Source of the DNA: Chloroflexota bacterium
GTDB lineage: Bacteria; Chloroflexota; Chloroflexia; Chloroflexales; Roseiflexaceae
Length of the DNA: 59,525 bases
Direction of reading: 5' to 3'
Assembly (NCBI GenBank): GCA_013388755.1
Contig: JACAEQ010000044.1
Coordinates: forward strand, 1-59,525
The notes below the pieces were generated by a model. That model saw only the letters and a program-made list of their open reading frames with translations, was not told the DNA's origin and searched no databases. Positions 7,240 to 15,020 of the stretch are shown here, piece after piece. The translations under genes and the position numbers were made by a program. Position 1 is the first letter of the stretch; every line of letters begins with the position of its first letter.

Positions 7240-10200
7240 ATGCTGGAAGTCGAGTTTCACGCGCCGCCGTATTCGGCGCAGGATGCCGAACGCCTGGCGG
7301 CCGCATGGTATGGCTTGCATGTCGCTGCACGCGAACTCCCCGGCGAGCGTGATCGCAACTATCATCTGCGCGACGACACTGGCGCAGAGTATGTGCTCAA
7401 AATCGCCAATGCCGAGGAACAACGCGCGACCCTCGACCTGCAGCATGCACTGCTGGCGCATCTGGCGAACCGTGTGCCACACCTGGCGCTGCAACGCGTC
7501 ATTCCAGCGCGCACCGGATCTCTGATTGCCGAGGTTACCGACGATAACGGGGCAACGCACCTTGTGCGCATGTTGACCTTCGTTCCTGGAACACTGCTGG
7601 CCGAAACGCGCCCTCATACGCCTGCGTTGCTGCATAGCCTGGGGCATCTGCTTGGAACCATCGATACCGCACTGCTCGACTTTACGCACCCGGCGGCACA
7701 TCGTTCACTGAAATGGGACCTTGCCGCCGCCGGCTGGATCCGCAACTACATGCACGCCGTCACCAACCCGACGCGTCGCGCACTGGTGGAGCGGCTGTTT
7801 ACACTATATGAAACGGAGGCCGTGCCGCGTCTACCATACCTGCGCTCAGGTGTGATCTACAACGATGCCAATGACTACAACATCCTCGTTGGCGGCGATC
7901 TGTTCGAACGCCGCGTGGTCAGCGTCATTGACTGGGGCGATGCGCTCCACACCCGGATTGTCAATGAACTGGCGATCGCCTGCGCCTACGCGATCCTCGA
8001 CAAACCCGACCCGCTGGCGGCAATGGCGCATGTCGTCGCCGGGTATCATGCCGCGCTACCGCTGGACGACGAGGAACTGGCGGCGCTCTTTCCGCTGATC
8101 TGTGCCCGGCTCTGTGTCAGCGTGGTCAACTCGGCGTACCAGCGCCAGGCCGTACCGGCAAACGATTACCTGACGATCAGCGAGCGACCGGCATGGGATA
8201 CGCTCGAACGCCTGGCGGCGATCCATCCGCGCCTGGCGCACTATACCTTGCGCGCCACCTGCAGCAGGCCGGCAGTGCCACATGCACCGGCAGTCGTACA
8301 CTGGCTGGAAGCGAATGCGACCGCGTTCGCTCCGGTTCTGGCGCCTGACCCTCGTGACGCGGCACTCACCGTGCTCGACTTGAGCATCGCCAGCCTCGAT
8401 CTCGGTGGCAACCACACGTTCGGCGACCTGGCCAGCTTTACACGTACGGTGTTCCGGCAGATCGACGAGGCCGGCGCCGCCATCGGAATTGGGCGCTATA
8501 ACGAAGCGCGACCGATCTACACGGCAGACCAGTTCCGCGTCGCGGGTAATGACATGCCGGCATGGCGAACCATACACGTCGGTCTTGACCTGTTCGCTCC
8601 GCCAGGAACACCGGTATATGCCCCGCTCGACGGCATCGTTCACAGCTTTGCCGATAACCGCGCGCCGCTCGACTACGGCCCGACTATCATTCTGCAGCAC
8701 ACCGCTGGCGACGACCACCTGACGTTCTACACACTCTATGGTCATCTGAGCCGTGAATCGCTTGAGGGATTACAGGCCGGCACCCCGGTCACCAAAGGCA
8801 CGCAGATCGGTAGTATCGGCGACCCTTCGGTAAATGGCGGATGGCCGCCGCACCTGCACCTGCAGATCATCACCGACATGCTTGATATGCAGGGCGACTT
8901 TCCCGGCGTTGCGCTACCCTGCCAGCGTGACGTGCAGCTGAGCCTTAGCCCTGATCCGAACCTGCTGGCACGCATCCCCGCCGGGCGCTTTCCCGCCGCG
9001 CCAGCCGGCCCGGCGACGATACTGGCCACACGCCGCGAGTATATCGGCCCGTCGCTCAGCATCTCCTATCGCCGGCCACTCACAATCGTGCGTGGCTGGA
9101 TGCAACACCTGTACGACATTGACGGCCAGGCATACCTCGACGCGGTCAATAACGTCCCCCATGTCGGCCATTGCCACCCGCAGGTCGTACGAGCCGGGCA
9201 GCGCCAGATGGCGGTGCTTAACACGAATACTCGCTATTTGCACGAAAACCTGACGCGCTTCGCCGAGCGACTCTGCGCAACACTACCTGCACCGCTGCGC
9301 GTCTGCTATTTTGTCAATTCCGGCAGCGAGGCGACCGAACTGGCGCTTCGCCTGGCGCGCGTCGCTACCGGGCGCACAGCAATGGTGGTGGTCGACGTCG
9401 GCTACCATGGTAATACCACCGGCGCGGTAGAGGTCAGTTCCTACAAGTTCGATGGTCCGGGCGGCACCGGCCCGGCGCCGCATATTTTCAAAACACCGAT
9501 GCCCGACCTCTATCGTGGCCTGTACCGTCGCGACGATCCTGACGCGGCCAGGAAATACGCCGCACACGTGGCGGCCGCACTGGACCAGGCGACGGCCCGG
9601 GGTGGCGCAGCCGGTTTCATCTGCGAATCGATTTTGAGCTGCGGTGGCCAGATCGTCCTGCCTGACGGATACCTGCGTGCCGCGTACCAGCATGTGCGCG
9701 CCGCCGGTGGCGTCTGCATTGCCGATGAGGTACAGACTGGCTTCGGCCGCGTGGGGTCGCATTTCTGGGCCTTCGAAACGCAGGGGGTTGTGCCCGATAT
9801 CGTGACGATGGGTAAGCCAATCGGCAACGGCCACCCGCTGGGCGCCGTCGTCACGACACCAGAAATCGCGCGCGCCTTCAACAATGGCATGGAGTATTTC
9901 AACACCTTTGGCGGGAACCCGGTATCATGCGCCATTGGCATGGCGGTGCTCGATGTTATTGAGCGGGAAGGATTGCAGCAGCACGCGCTGATAACCGGTG
10001 CCCGGCTGCTGGAGGGATTGCGCGCACTGATGGAGCATCACTCGCTGATTGGCGACGTGCGCGGCCTGGGCCTGTTCCTCGGCATCGAACTGGTGCATGA
10101 CCATGACATACGCACACCGGCGGCGATCGAGGCATCATACATCGCCAACCGTATGCGGGATCGCGGTATTCTCCTGAGCACCGACGGGCCGGACCATAAC

Positions 10201-10290
10201 GTCCTGAAGATCAAGCCACCACTCGCATTCACCGTCGCCGACGCGGACCGGCTGGTCGCGACGATGGACGACGTACTGCACGAAATCTGA
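7240..10290 (+). CDS. Three-domain fusion: APH-type kinase, M23 peptidase-like domain, class III aminotransferase/phospholyase
   Basis: One 1016-residue frame joins three enzymes. Residues about 20-330 form an aminoglycoside-phosphotransferase fold like hydroxylysine kinase ([10 protein letters not shown] with catalytic Asp209; IDWGDA with Asp231). The usual HGD is YND here. Residues about 420-600 are an M23/LytM zinc-peptidase fold with an intact ligand set: HVGLD (His446, Asp450), YGHLS and HLH (His538, His540). Residues about 610-1016 are a PLP-dependent class III aminotransferase, with TMGKPIGNG giving Lys859. Human hydroxylysine kinase and its phospholyase partner belong to the first and last families, so kinase plus phospho-lyase on one small amine is an inference. 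No signal peptide is visible, which is odd for M23. GAGGAAG precedes ATG 7240; the frame opens earlier but that part is low quality. Confidence 0.88.
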   Translation: MLEVEFHAPPYSAQDAERLAAAWYGLHVAARELPGERDRNYHLRDDTGAEYVLKIANAEEQRATLDLQHALLAHLANRVPHLALQRVIPARTGSLIAEVTDDNGATHLVRMLTFVPGTLLAETRPHTPALLHSLGHLLGTIDTALLDFTHPAAHRSLKWDLAAAGWIRNYMHAVTNPTRRALVERLFTLYETEAVPRLPYLRSGVIYNDANDYNILVGGDLFERRVVSVIDWGDALHTRIVNELAIACAYAILDKPDPLAAMAHVVAGYHAALPLDDEELAALFPLICARLCVSVVNSAYQRQAVPANDYLTISERPAWDTLERLAAIHPRLAHYTLRATCSRPAVPHAPAVVHWLEANATAFAPVLAPDPRDAALTVLDLSIASLDLGGNHTFGDLASFTRTVFRQIDEAGAAIGIGRYNEARPIYTADQFRVAGNDMPAWRTIHVGLDLFAPPGTPVYAPLDGIVHSFADNRAPLDYGPTIILQHTAGDDHLTFYTLYGHLSRESLEGLQAGTPVTKGTQIGSIGDPSVNGGWPPHLHLQIITDMLDMQGDFPGVALPCQRDVQLSLSPDPNLLARIPAGRFPAAPAGPATILATRREYIGPSLSISYRRPLTIVRGWMQHLYDIDGQAYLDAVNNVPHVGHCHPQVVRAGQRQMAVLNTNTRYLHENLTRFAERLCATLPAPLRVCYFVNSGSEATELALRLARVATGRTAMVVVDVGYHGNTTGAVEVSSYKFDGPGGTGPAPHIFKTPMPDLYRGLYRRDDPDAARKYAAHVAAALDQATARGGAAGFICESILSCGGQIVLPDGYLRAAYQHVRAAGGVCIADEVQTGFGRVGSHFWAFETQGVVPDIVTMGKPIGNGHPLGAVVTTPEIARAFNNGMEYFNTFGGNPVSCAIGMAVLDVIEREGLQQHALITGARLLEGLRALMEHHSLIGDVRGLGLFLGIELVHDHDIRTPAAIEASYIANRMRDRGILLSTDGPDHNVLKIKPPLAFTVADADRLVATMDDVLHEI

Positions 10291-10388
10291 GTGGCGTGCT
10301 GACCCGGGCAAATCTGGAACGAAGGACAGACGTGTGGCGGGCAACGTTACGCTGATCGCCGAACAGGTCACCTGGAATGGAGCATCTG

Positions 10389-11342
10389 ATGTCTCGCGAT
10401 CATGACGGTGGGGAACAGTATGCTCCACCATGGAGCACCTGGGCGATCAGTGCCGTCAATGGCCTGGTTGGTGACTACCTGTATCACCGCGGGAACGGGC
10501 TGGCGATCAACATGGCGTTCTACCACCGGAATCGCCCGTTTGCACCTGCAAGGATGGCGCTCCAGACACTCTATCCGAACGCGACGGGACGGATCTGCCT
10601 GCTCATCCACGGGCTCGGCTGCCATGAGGGTGTCTGGTTCTTTCGCGAGACCGGCGAAGATGCGACGGTCACATCGTATGGCGAACTACTACGGCGTGAT
10701 CTTGGCTTCACTCCCTTCTACATCCGTTACAATACTGGCATGTCGATCGTGGAGAACGGTCGCCGGCTCGCCGGGCTGATCACTGAACTCGTGCTCCATT
10801 ATCCCATACCAGTTGAGGAAATCGTCTTGATCGGGCATAGCATGGGCGGCCTGATCATACGAACCGCCTGCTATGCAGGCGCAGAACGGCAGGCTGAATG
10901 GGTGCGCCGTGTAACGAAGGCCTTCTACCTGGGCACGCCACACGATGGCGCGATGCTGGCGCAACTCAGCGATATCGCGGCGGCGACGCTGCAGATCATC
11001 CCCAACCCGATTACCCGGCTTGTCGGTGAGGTGTTCGACATTCGCAGCCGTGGAATCAGGGACTTGAGCTCCGGCGCGGTTCACGATAGCGAACGGCGGT
11101 TGCCGTGGCTGGCATCGGCGCACCATTACATGATTGTCGGCACACTGACCCGCGATCCTGCGCACCTGGCAAGCGTGCTGTTCGGCGATGGACTGGTGCA
11201 TCCGCCGGGGCGCGGAAGCGCAATGCATGATCCGCCTCCTACCCGTGGCGATATCAAAGTGTTCCCGCGTATGCACCATTTGCAGCTCGCACACGAGGGG
11301 CGCGTGTATCAGCAGATCTGGCACTGGTGCAACGAACCATAA
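10389..11342 (+). CDS. Alpha/beta-hydrolase, lipase/esterase-like
   Basis: A 317-residue serine hydrolase. ICLLIHGLGCHEGVW holds the oxyanion-hole HG motif, and GHSMGGLI is the nucleophile elbow. The acidic residue is not clear, and the C-terminal MHHLQLAH stretch could give the catalytic His. The fold matches PGAP1/lipase-like hydrolases that act on lipid or ester substrates. No clear signal peptide, so cytoplasmic or membrane-associated. ATG 10389 is chosen because GGAG lies 6 bases upstream; an in-frame ATG at 10377 is possible. It follows the fusion gene after about 100 bases and may share its transcript. Confidence 0.82.
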   Translation: MSRDHDGGEQYAPPWSTWAISAVNGLVGDYLYHRGNGLAINMAFYHRNRPFAPARMALQTLYPNATGRICLLIHGLGCHEGVWFFRETGEDATVTSYGELLRRDLGFTPFYIRYNTGMSIVENGRRLAGLITELVLHYPIPVEEIVLIGHSMGGLIIRTACYAGAERQAEWVRRVTKAFYLGTPHDGAMLAQLSDIAAATLQIIPNPITRLVGEVFDIRSRGIRDLSSGAVHDSERRLPWLASAHHYMIVGTLTRDPAHLASVLFGDGLVHPPGRGSAMHDPPPTRGDIKVFPRMHHLQLAHEGRVYQQIWHWCNEP

Positions 11343-11365
11343 ACCGATAGCATACGGAGCACCCT

Positions 11366-11650
11366 GTGGACGAACATACACTGCGACAACTCCATGGCGC
11401 GAATGATCTGCTTGAAGAGACCATCGGTATGGTCATTCCACGGATTGCCGCGATACACCGCTCCATTGCCCGACAACCCTTCGCCATCCTGACACGAATC
11501 CCACCGATCGCCGCGCCAGTGCGAAGCATCGAGTGCATCCAGCGCGCAATCACTGATGGAGTGTACCTGACGATTCTCGAAGTCAACGCAGCCGCGGGTG
11601 CTACCGGGCGGCTCATTCTCCAGGCGCTCGCGCGGCATCGCAACAGTTGA
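11366..11650 (+). CDS. Small hypothetical protein
   Basis: A 94-residue, mostly helical protein with a GTG start at 11366 preceded by GGAG at a 7-base distance. It begins 23 bases after the hydrolase stop, and codon use matches the neighbours. No recognised family, membrane segment or cysteine motif. It runs convergent with the methyltransferase gene ending at 11666. Confidence 0.5.
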   Translation: MDEHTLRQLHGANDLLEETIGMVIPRIAAIHRSIARQPFAILTRIPPIAAPVRSIECIQRAITDGVYLTILEVNAAAGATGRLILQALARHRNS

Positions 11651-11665
11651 TCATGGCTGCTACCC

Positions 11666-12268
11666 TCAACCGTTGCGCCGCAGCCAGTACCACGCTGAGG
11701 GCCAGCTACTCTCCCCGACATGCGTCACGCCATACTCCACGCGTTCCACTGAGAAGCCGTCGGCAAACAGGATTTCGACGCGCCCCTTCGCGATCCATGC
11801 CGGCGCCTCGCCCTCGACACGCTCCTGCAGATGGGCAAACAACAGGTAGAGCCCGCCCGGCCGCGTCAGGCGCGTCACTTCGGCAGCATAGGCCACCAGC
11901 TCATCATCGGGCATACCATGCATGCATCCGACATCAATCACCAGGTCATACGGGTCCTGCAGGAACTCGAGCGCAGTCACCGACGCAGTAAACAACCGCA
12001 CCCGGTCAGCCACACCTTCGCTGCGAACGCGTTCCTCGGCGAGGGCAATCGCTTCTGGAACAAAGTCAACGCCGTCAACCATCCAGCCGCGCGCCGCCAG
12101 GTAGACTCCGGCGCGCGCCGTGCCGCAGCCAAGGTCGAGCGCCCGGCCAGGCGGTAATGTGGCAGCGGTTGCCATGATCTCCGGTGGCGGAAGCTGATGG
12201 TCCCACGGCATTTCACGGTCACGATAGCGCTGTTGCAGGCGCTGAAAACGAGTTGTGGCGTCGGTCAT
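11666..12268 (-). CDS. Class I SAM-dependent methyltransferase (thiopurine/TehB-like)
   Basis: The 200-residue product has the seven-strand methyltransferase fold. ALDLGCGTARAGVYLA is motif I, VDGVDFVPEAI ends the second strand with the acidic ribose-binding residue, and DLVIDVGCMHGM is motif IV. The N-terminal MPWDHQLPPPEI region resembles TehB/thiopurine methyltransferase families that methylate small electrophiles or metalloids. ATG 12268 has AGGAGT 7 bases upstream on its strand; a 17-residue N-terminal extension is less likely. Substrate unknown. It is transcribed alone, away from the sigma-factor module beginning at 12614. Confidence 0.82.
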   Translation of the reverse strand: MTDATTRFQRLQQRYRDREMPWDHQLPPPEIMATAATLPPGRALDLGCGTARAGVYLAARGWMVDGVDFVPEAIALAEERVRSEGVADRVRLFTASVTALEFLQDPYDLVIDVGCMHGMPDDELVAYAAEVTRLTRPGGLYLLFAHLQERVEGEAPAWIAKGRVEILFADGFSVERVEYGVTHVGESSWPSAWYWLRRNG

Positions 12269-12399
12269 CAAACAACTCCTTTGTGTCCGGTTCTGCCGGC
12301 AGTGTACCACGTATCGCAAGGTGTCACGACACGTTCTGTGGAACGTACCTTGCGGGAGCCGTCACGCGCGACTTTAGCCGTGGCCGGCCACCGCACAGC

Positions 12400-12552
12400 G
12401 TGATCGCAATCTATGACCCCACGCGCTACCGGCTGATGCGCTACCATGTACCAACGCCGGACTGGACGGAACACATGGTTGCCACCTGTGCTGTCGCGCC
12501 GGGGTTCAGCGCCAGGTTGAGCGCGGCGCTTCGGGCATCGCCACAACCCTGA
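12400..12552 (+). CDS. Possible 50-residue protein or gene remnant
   Basis: From a GTG at 12400 the frame reads VIAIYDPTRYRLMRYHVP and continues with TPDWTEHMV to a stop at 12552. Composition is protein-like, with aromatic and basic residues, but there is no clear ribosome-binding site and no known family. It could be the tail of a decayed gene or a chance frame. Confidence 0.2.
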   Translation: MIAIYDPTRYRLMRYHVPTPDWTEHMVATCAVAPGFSARLSAALRASPQP

Positions 12553-12561
12553 CGAAACCAC

Positions 12562-12584
12562 ATCAGGGCCTGATACGCTATAAT
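12562..12584 (+). promoter_or_regulatory. Sigma-gene promoter with overlapping palindrome
   Basis: TATAAT at 12579-12584 lies 30 bases before the ATG at 12614, giving a short leader. No strong -35 box is seen. Instead the palindrome ATCAGGGCCTGAT (12562-12574, six-base arms around one G) fills the spacer, 4 bases before the -10 hexamer. Such a place suits an operator or an alternative-sigma contact. Confidence 0.45.
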
Positions 12585-12613
12585 GCAGCCAGTCCATCCT
12601 GGAAAGCACTGAC

Positions 12614-13192
12614 ATGACAATGGATGACGAAGCTACTCTGATCGCCGGGTTACGCAGGCGCGATCAGCAGGCATTTGCAGCCTTCTTCGAACGCTATGCC
12701 GACCGGGTGTATCGCCTGGCACACGGCATCGTCGGTAATGAAGCTGATGCAGAGGAAGTGCTCCAGACCACGTTCATCTCCGCATTCGAGGCGATCGATC
12801 GTTTTGAGCAGCATGCGCGCCTGGGCACATGGCTGTACCGCATTGCATACAATCACGCCCTGATGCTGCTGCGCAAACGGCGTCCGGTCGAGCCGTTGCC
12901 GGAGGATGATGGCGAATTGCCGATGCCGGCAGCCCTGACCGACTGGACGGCGCTGCCTGAGGAGCGCTTGCTCAGCCGCGAAGCCCGGGACATCCTGCGC
13001 CACGCCATTGCTGCATTGCCCGACGGGTTACGCGAGGCGTTCGTCTGCCGTGACGTCGAAGGACTTTCGACCGCCGAATGCGCCCAGGTCATCGGCATCA
13101 GCGAGGGCGCGGTGAAGGTGCGCCTGCATCGTGCACGCCTGGCGATGCGCGAGCGGGTCAGTGCGTATTTTGGCGAATGGGCCGCTGTGTGA
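12614..13192 (+). CDS. ECF-type RNA polymerase sigma factor (first)
   Basis: A 192-residue sigma factor with region 2 at about residues 20-90 (YRLAHGIVGNEADAEEVLQT and LGTWLYRIAYNHALMLLRK) and region 4 at about 130-180 (LPDGLREAFVCRDVEGLSTAE, then EGAVKVRLHRAR as the helix-turn-helix). It directs RNA polymerase to promoters of an extracytoplasmic stress or signal regulon. It precedes a zinc-finger anti-sigma gene, the classic pairing in which the anti-sigma holds the sigma until a signal arrives. A TATAAT box and palindrome lie just upstream. The exact ECF group cannot be set by eye; length and lack of extra C-terminal domain fit a RpoE-like group. Confidence 0.92.
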   Translation: MTMDDEATLIAGLRRRDQQAFAAFFERYADRVYRLAHGIVGNEADAEEVLQTTFISAFEAIDRFEQHARLGTWLYRIAYNHALMLLRKRRPVEPLPEDDGELPMPAALTDWTALPEERLLSREARDILRHAIAALPDGLREAFVCRDVEGLSTAECAQVIGISEGAVKVRLHRARLAMRERVSAYFGEWAAV

Positions 13193-13215
13193 TGGCGCGA
13201 CGTACGGAGAGAACC

Positions 13216-13479
13216 ATGACATGTGATGAGTTGATCGCGCATCTGTCCAGCTACATAGACCATGAGATCGATACTGAACTGGCCGCCGAGGTGCGCGAGC
13301 ATATTGCCGGCTGTACCAACTGCCGCGTCGTGCTGGATACCACGCAGCGTATGATCGTCCTGGTGCATGATGAAGGACAGCGGGCCATCCCTGCCGGCCA
13401 GCGCAGTGCGCTCTTCGAGCGACTGCAGCGTACGTTCCTTGACCAGCCACCCGCGCCCGAAGCCGATCGCTCAGTGTAA
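13216..13479 (+). CDS. Zinc-finger (zf-HC2) anti-sigma factor, first module
   Basis: A short 87-residue protein starting MTCDELIAHLSSYID, the usual opening of zf-HC2 anti-sigma factors, with the zinc motif HIAGCTNC (His-x3-Cys-x2-Cys) near residue 35. No membrane segment follows, so it is a soluble, probably redox- or metal-sensing anti-sigma rather than a membrane one. Start 13216 has GGAGAG 5-7 bases upstream; an ATG at 13192 overlapping the sigma stop would add eight residues and translational coupling. Partner of the sigma factor ending at 13192. Confidence 0.85.
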   Translation: MTCDELIAHLSSYIDHEIDTELAAEVREHIAGCTNCRVVLDTTQRMIVLVHDEGQRAIPAGQRSALFERLQRTFLDQPPAPEADRSV

Positions 13480-13480
13480 G

Positions 13481-13598
13481 ACCAGGTAGCAGTCGATCGT
13501 ACCGGATGACAGCGCCCTGAGGAGCCGTGCAGCGACGTCGCGCAGGGTGCATGCCGTCGCTCCTGATCGGTGCCTGTCTGCATACAACCGGATGTAAC
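13481..13598 (+). repeat. Dispersed repeat, 118 bp (family R2, copy A)
   Basis: The stretch ACCAGGTAGCAG...CCGGATGTAAC is closely alike to 17467-17584 over its whole length. Shared blocks include GAGCCGTGCAGCG, GGGTGCATGCCGTCGCT and CTGATCGGTG. Part of it returns inverted at 40572-40618 before bchN. The GCGCCCT / AGGGTGC arms allow an internal hairpin. It fills the gap between the two sigma modules and has no coding frame of note. Confidence 0.7.
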
Positions 13599-13639
13599 CC
13601 TCGCCAGAACGCGCGCATCTAGAAAGTGAGCGCCACGAC

Positions 13640-14242
13640 GTGCCCGGACCAATCATCGACCTGACAATCTATGACAGCGAGGAGCAGCTGCTTGCAGGGC
13701 TACGTCGCCGCGAACCAGACGCCTGCGCCTGCCTGATCAAACGTTTCGCCCCACTCGTCTATGCCCAATCGTTACGCCTGCTCGGCGACCCTGATGAGGC
13801 CGAAAGTGTGCTGCAGCAAACATTCATCAAGGCGTGCGCCAGGCTGGACGGGTACGAAGGGCGGAGCGGACTGGGAAGCTGGCTGTACCGCATTGCCACC
13901 AATGAGGCGCTGATGCAACTACGGCGGCACGCACCGCGCGTGGCACTCGATGATGTCGCCGAGACGATCCAGGCCGATGAGATCCCGCAGCGAACCACCC
14001 TGTGGTCGCTCGACCCGGCGACAGCGGCGCTTGACGGCGAATTGCGCGCCGAACTGGAAAAGGCGCTGGCTGCGCTCCCGGAAACGCTCCGCGTGGTGTT
14101 TGTGCTGCGCGAAATCCAGGGGTTGAGCACCGACGAAACGGCCGCGGCCCTTGGTCTCGGCGAGAGTGCGGTCAAGGTCCGGCTGCACCGCGCACGCTTA
14201 CGGCTGCGCGAACTGCTGGCAACGTATATGCTCGGGCACTGA
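13640..14242 (+). CDS. ECF-type RNA polymerase sigma factor (second)
   Basis: A 200-residue sigma factor similar in plan to the first: region 2 includes YAQSLRLLGDPDEAESVLQQ and LGSWLYRIATNEALMQLR, and region 4 includes TDETAAALGLGESAVKVRLH. It is paired with its own anti-sigma gene 35 bases downstream. The two sigma factors are clearly paralogous and probably arose by tandem duplication of the whole module. The GTG start at 13640 is not preceded by a strong ribosome-binding site, which may keep its level low. Confidence 0.9.
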   Translation: MPGPIIDLTIYDSEEQLLAGLRRREPDACACLIKRFAPLVYAQSLRLLGDPDEAESVLQQTFIKACARLDGYEGRSGLGSWLYRIATNEALMQLRRHAPRVALDDVAETIQADEIPQRTTLWSLDPATAALDGELRAELEKALAALPETLRVVFVLREIQGLSTDETAAALGLGESAVKVRLHRARLRLRELLATYMLGH

Positions 14243-14277
14243 ACGCCGGCATCCCTTCGTCTACGGAGATCTGTCAT

Positions 14278-14547
14278 ATGGACGCCAGTCACGCTCACGA
14301 ACATCCCGATCTGGACCGCTGCCGTGAAATCCTGGTGCAGCTGAACGATTATGCCGATGGCGAACTGGGTGCCGATCTATGCCGTGAACTCGAACAGCAC
14401 CTCGCCGAGTGCCCGGATTGCCGCGCCGTCTATGACACGCTGACCGGGACCATTCGCATCTACCACTCATTGCGCGATCTGCCGCTGGAACTGCCGCCGG
14501 GTATCGAGGAACGCCTGCTCCGGCATATCACCCATGTGGAGAAATAG
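14278..14547 (+). CDS. Zinc-finger (zf-HC2) anti-sigma factor, second module
   Basis: An 89-residue protein with the HLAECPDC zinc motif (His-x3-Cys-x2-Cys) near residue 42 and the LNDYADGEL opening typical of anti-sigma zinc fingers. Like the first module it lacks a membrane helix, so it is expected to bind its sigma in the cytoplasm. GGAG lies 9 bases before the ATG. The next gene starts 2 bases past its stop, so the three are an operon. Confidence 0.85.
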   Translation: MDASHAHEHPDLDRCREILVQLNDYADGELGADLCRELEQHLAECPDCRAVYDTLTGTIRIYHSLRDLPLELPPGIEERLLRHITHVEK

Positions 14548-14549
14548 GC

Positions 14550-14849
14550 ATGGCGCCTGACTATGAGATGTTCCACGCCTCGCTCGCGCACGATGCGCCG
14601 CCCGCCGGCCTGAGCAGCGCGCTCCAGGCTCTCTGGCACGACGCGCGCGGCGACTGGAACGCCGCGCACACCACCATTCAGCACGACGATAGTCGCGCCA
14701 GCGCATGGGTGCATGCCTACCTCCACCGCAAAGAAGGCGACCTTGCCAACGCCGGCTACTGGTATCACCGGGCAGGGAAACCGGTTGCCACCGATCCCCT
14801 GGGTGTCGAGTGGGAAGCGATCGCCCGCGCCCTGCTCGCGGCGTATTAA
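14550..14849 (+). CDS. Small conserved protein, tetratricopeptide-like, function unknown
   Basis: A 99-residue helical protein with LWHDARGDWNAAH and WVHAYLHRKEGDLANAGYWY, a pattern of two helical hairpins ending in a YWYHRAG turn that recalls Sel1/TPR repeats. I believe similar unnamed small proteins occur in several phyla. It is read through from the second anti-sigma gene (2-base gap, ribosome-binding site GGAG inside that gene), so it may belong to the sigma-controlled regulon or serve in its signalling. Confidence 0.7.
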   Translation: MAPDYEMFHASLAHDAPPAGLSSALQALWHDARGDWNAAHTTIQHDDSRASAWVHAYLHRKEGDLANAGYWYHRAGKPVATDPLGVEWEAIARALLAAY

Positions 14850-14851
14850 GA

Positions 14852-15018
14852 GCCTATCCGAAAACCAGATGGTCCATGTTGTTGTAAGCGAAGCGACGCA
14901 CTCTCCTCTCTCCTGCGTCATTGCGAGCGAAGCGAAGCAATCTACCGGCACGAGCGGAGATTGCTTTGTTGCTCACGCTCCTCGCAACGACACGCGGCGT
15001 AGCGTTTTTCGGATAGGC
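14852..15018. mobile_element. MITE-like element, 167 bp, ends GCCTATCCGAAAA
   Basis: The left end GCCTATCCGAAAA (14852-14864) is the perfect inverse of the right end TTTTCGGATAGGC (15006-15018), a 13-bp terminal inverted repeat. The interior holds CATTGCGAGCGAAGCG (about 14920) and the partly complementary GATTGCTTTGTTGCTCACGC, which can pair as a large hairpin. Right-end fragments with ACACGCGGCG(T/G)AGCGTT and a TTC(G/A)GATAGGCA end recur at 36531-36561 and 38045-38075. No open frame. It sits between convergent genes and may also act as a bidirectional terminator. Confidence 0.75.
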
Positions 15019-15020
15019 AT

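Larger units (their letters stand above)
12269..12613. other. Intergenic gap with a possible gene remnant and a promoter
   Basis: This 345-base gap between divergent genes holds the sigma-gene promoter near 12579 and a short protein-like stretch at 12400-12552. No repeat of the main families is seen here. Confidence 0.5.

Noticed and set aside
6508-7701. A 397-residue minus-strand open frame
   Set aside because: It covers a promoter, a hairpin and the start of the fusion gene, and its amino-acid content is not protein-like.
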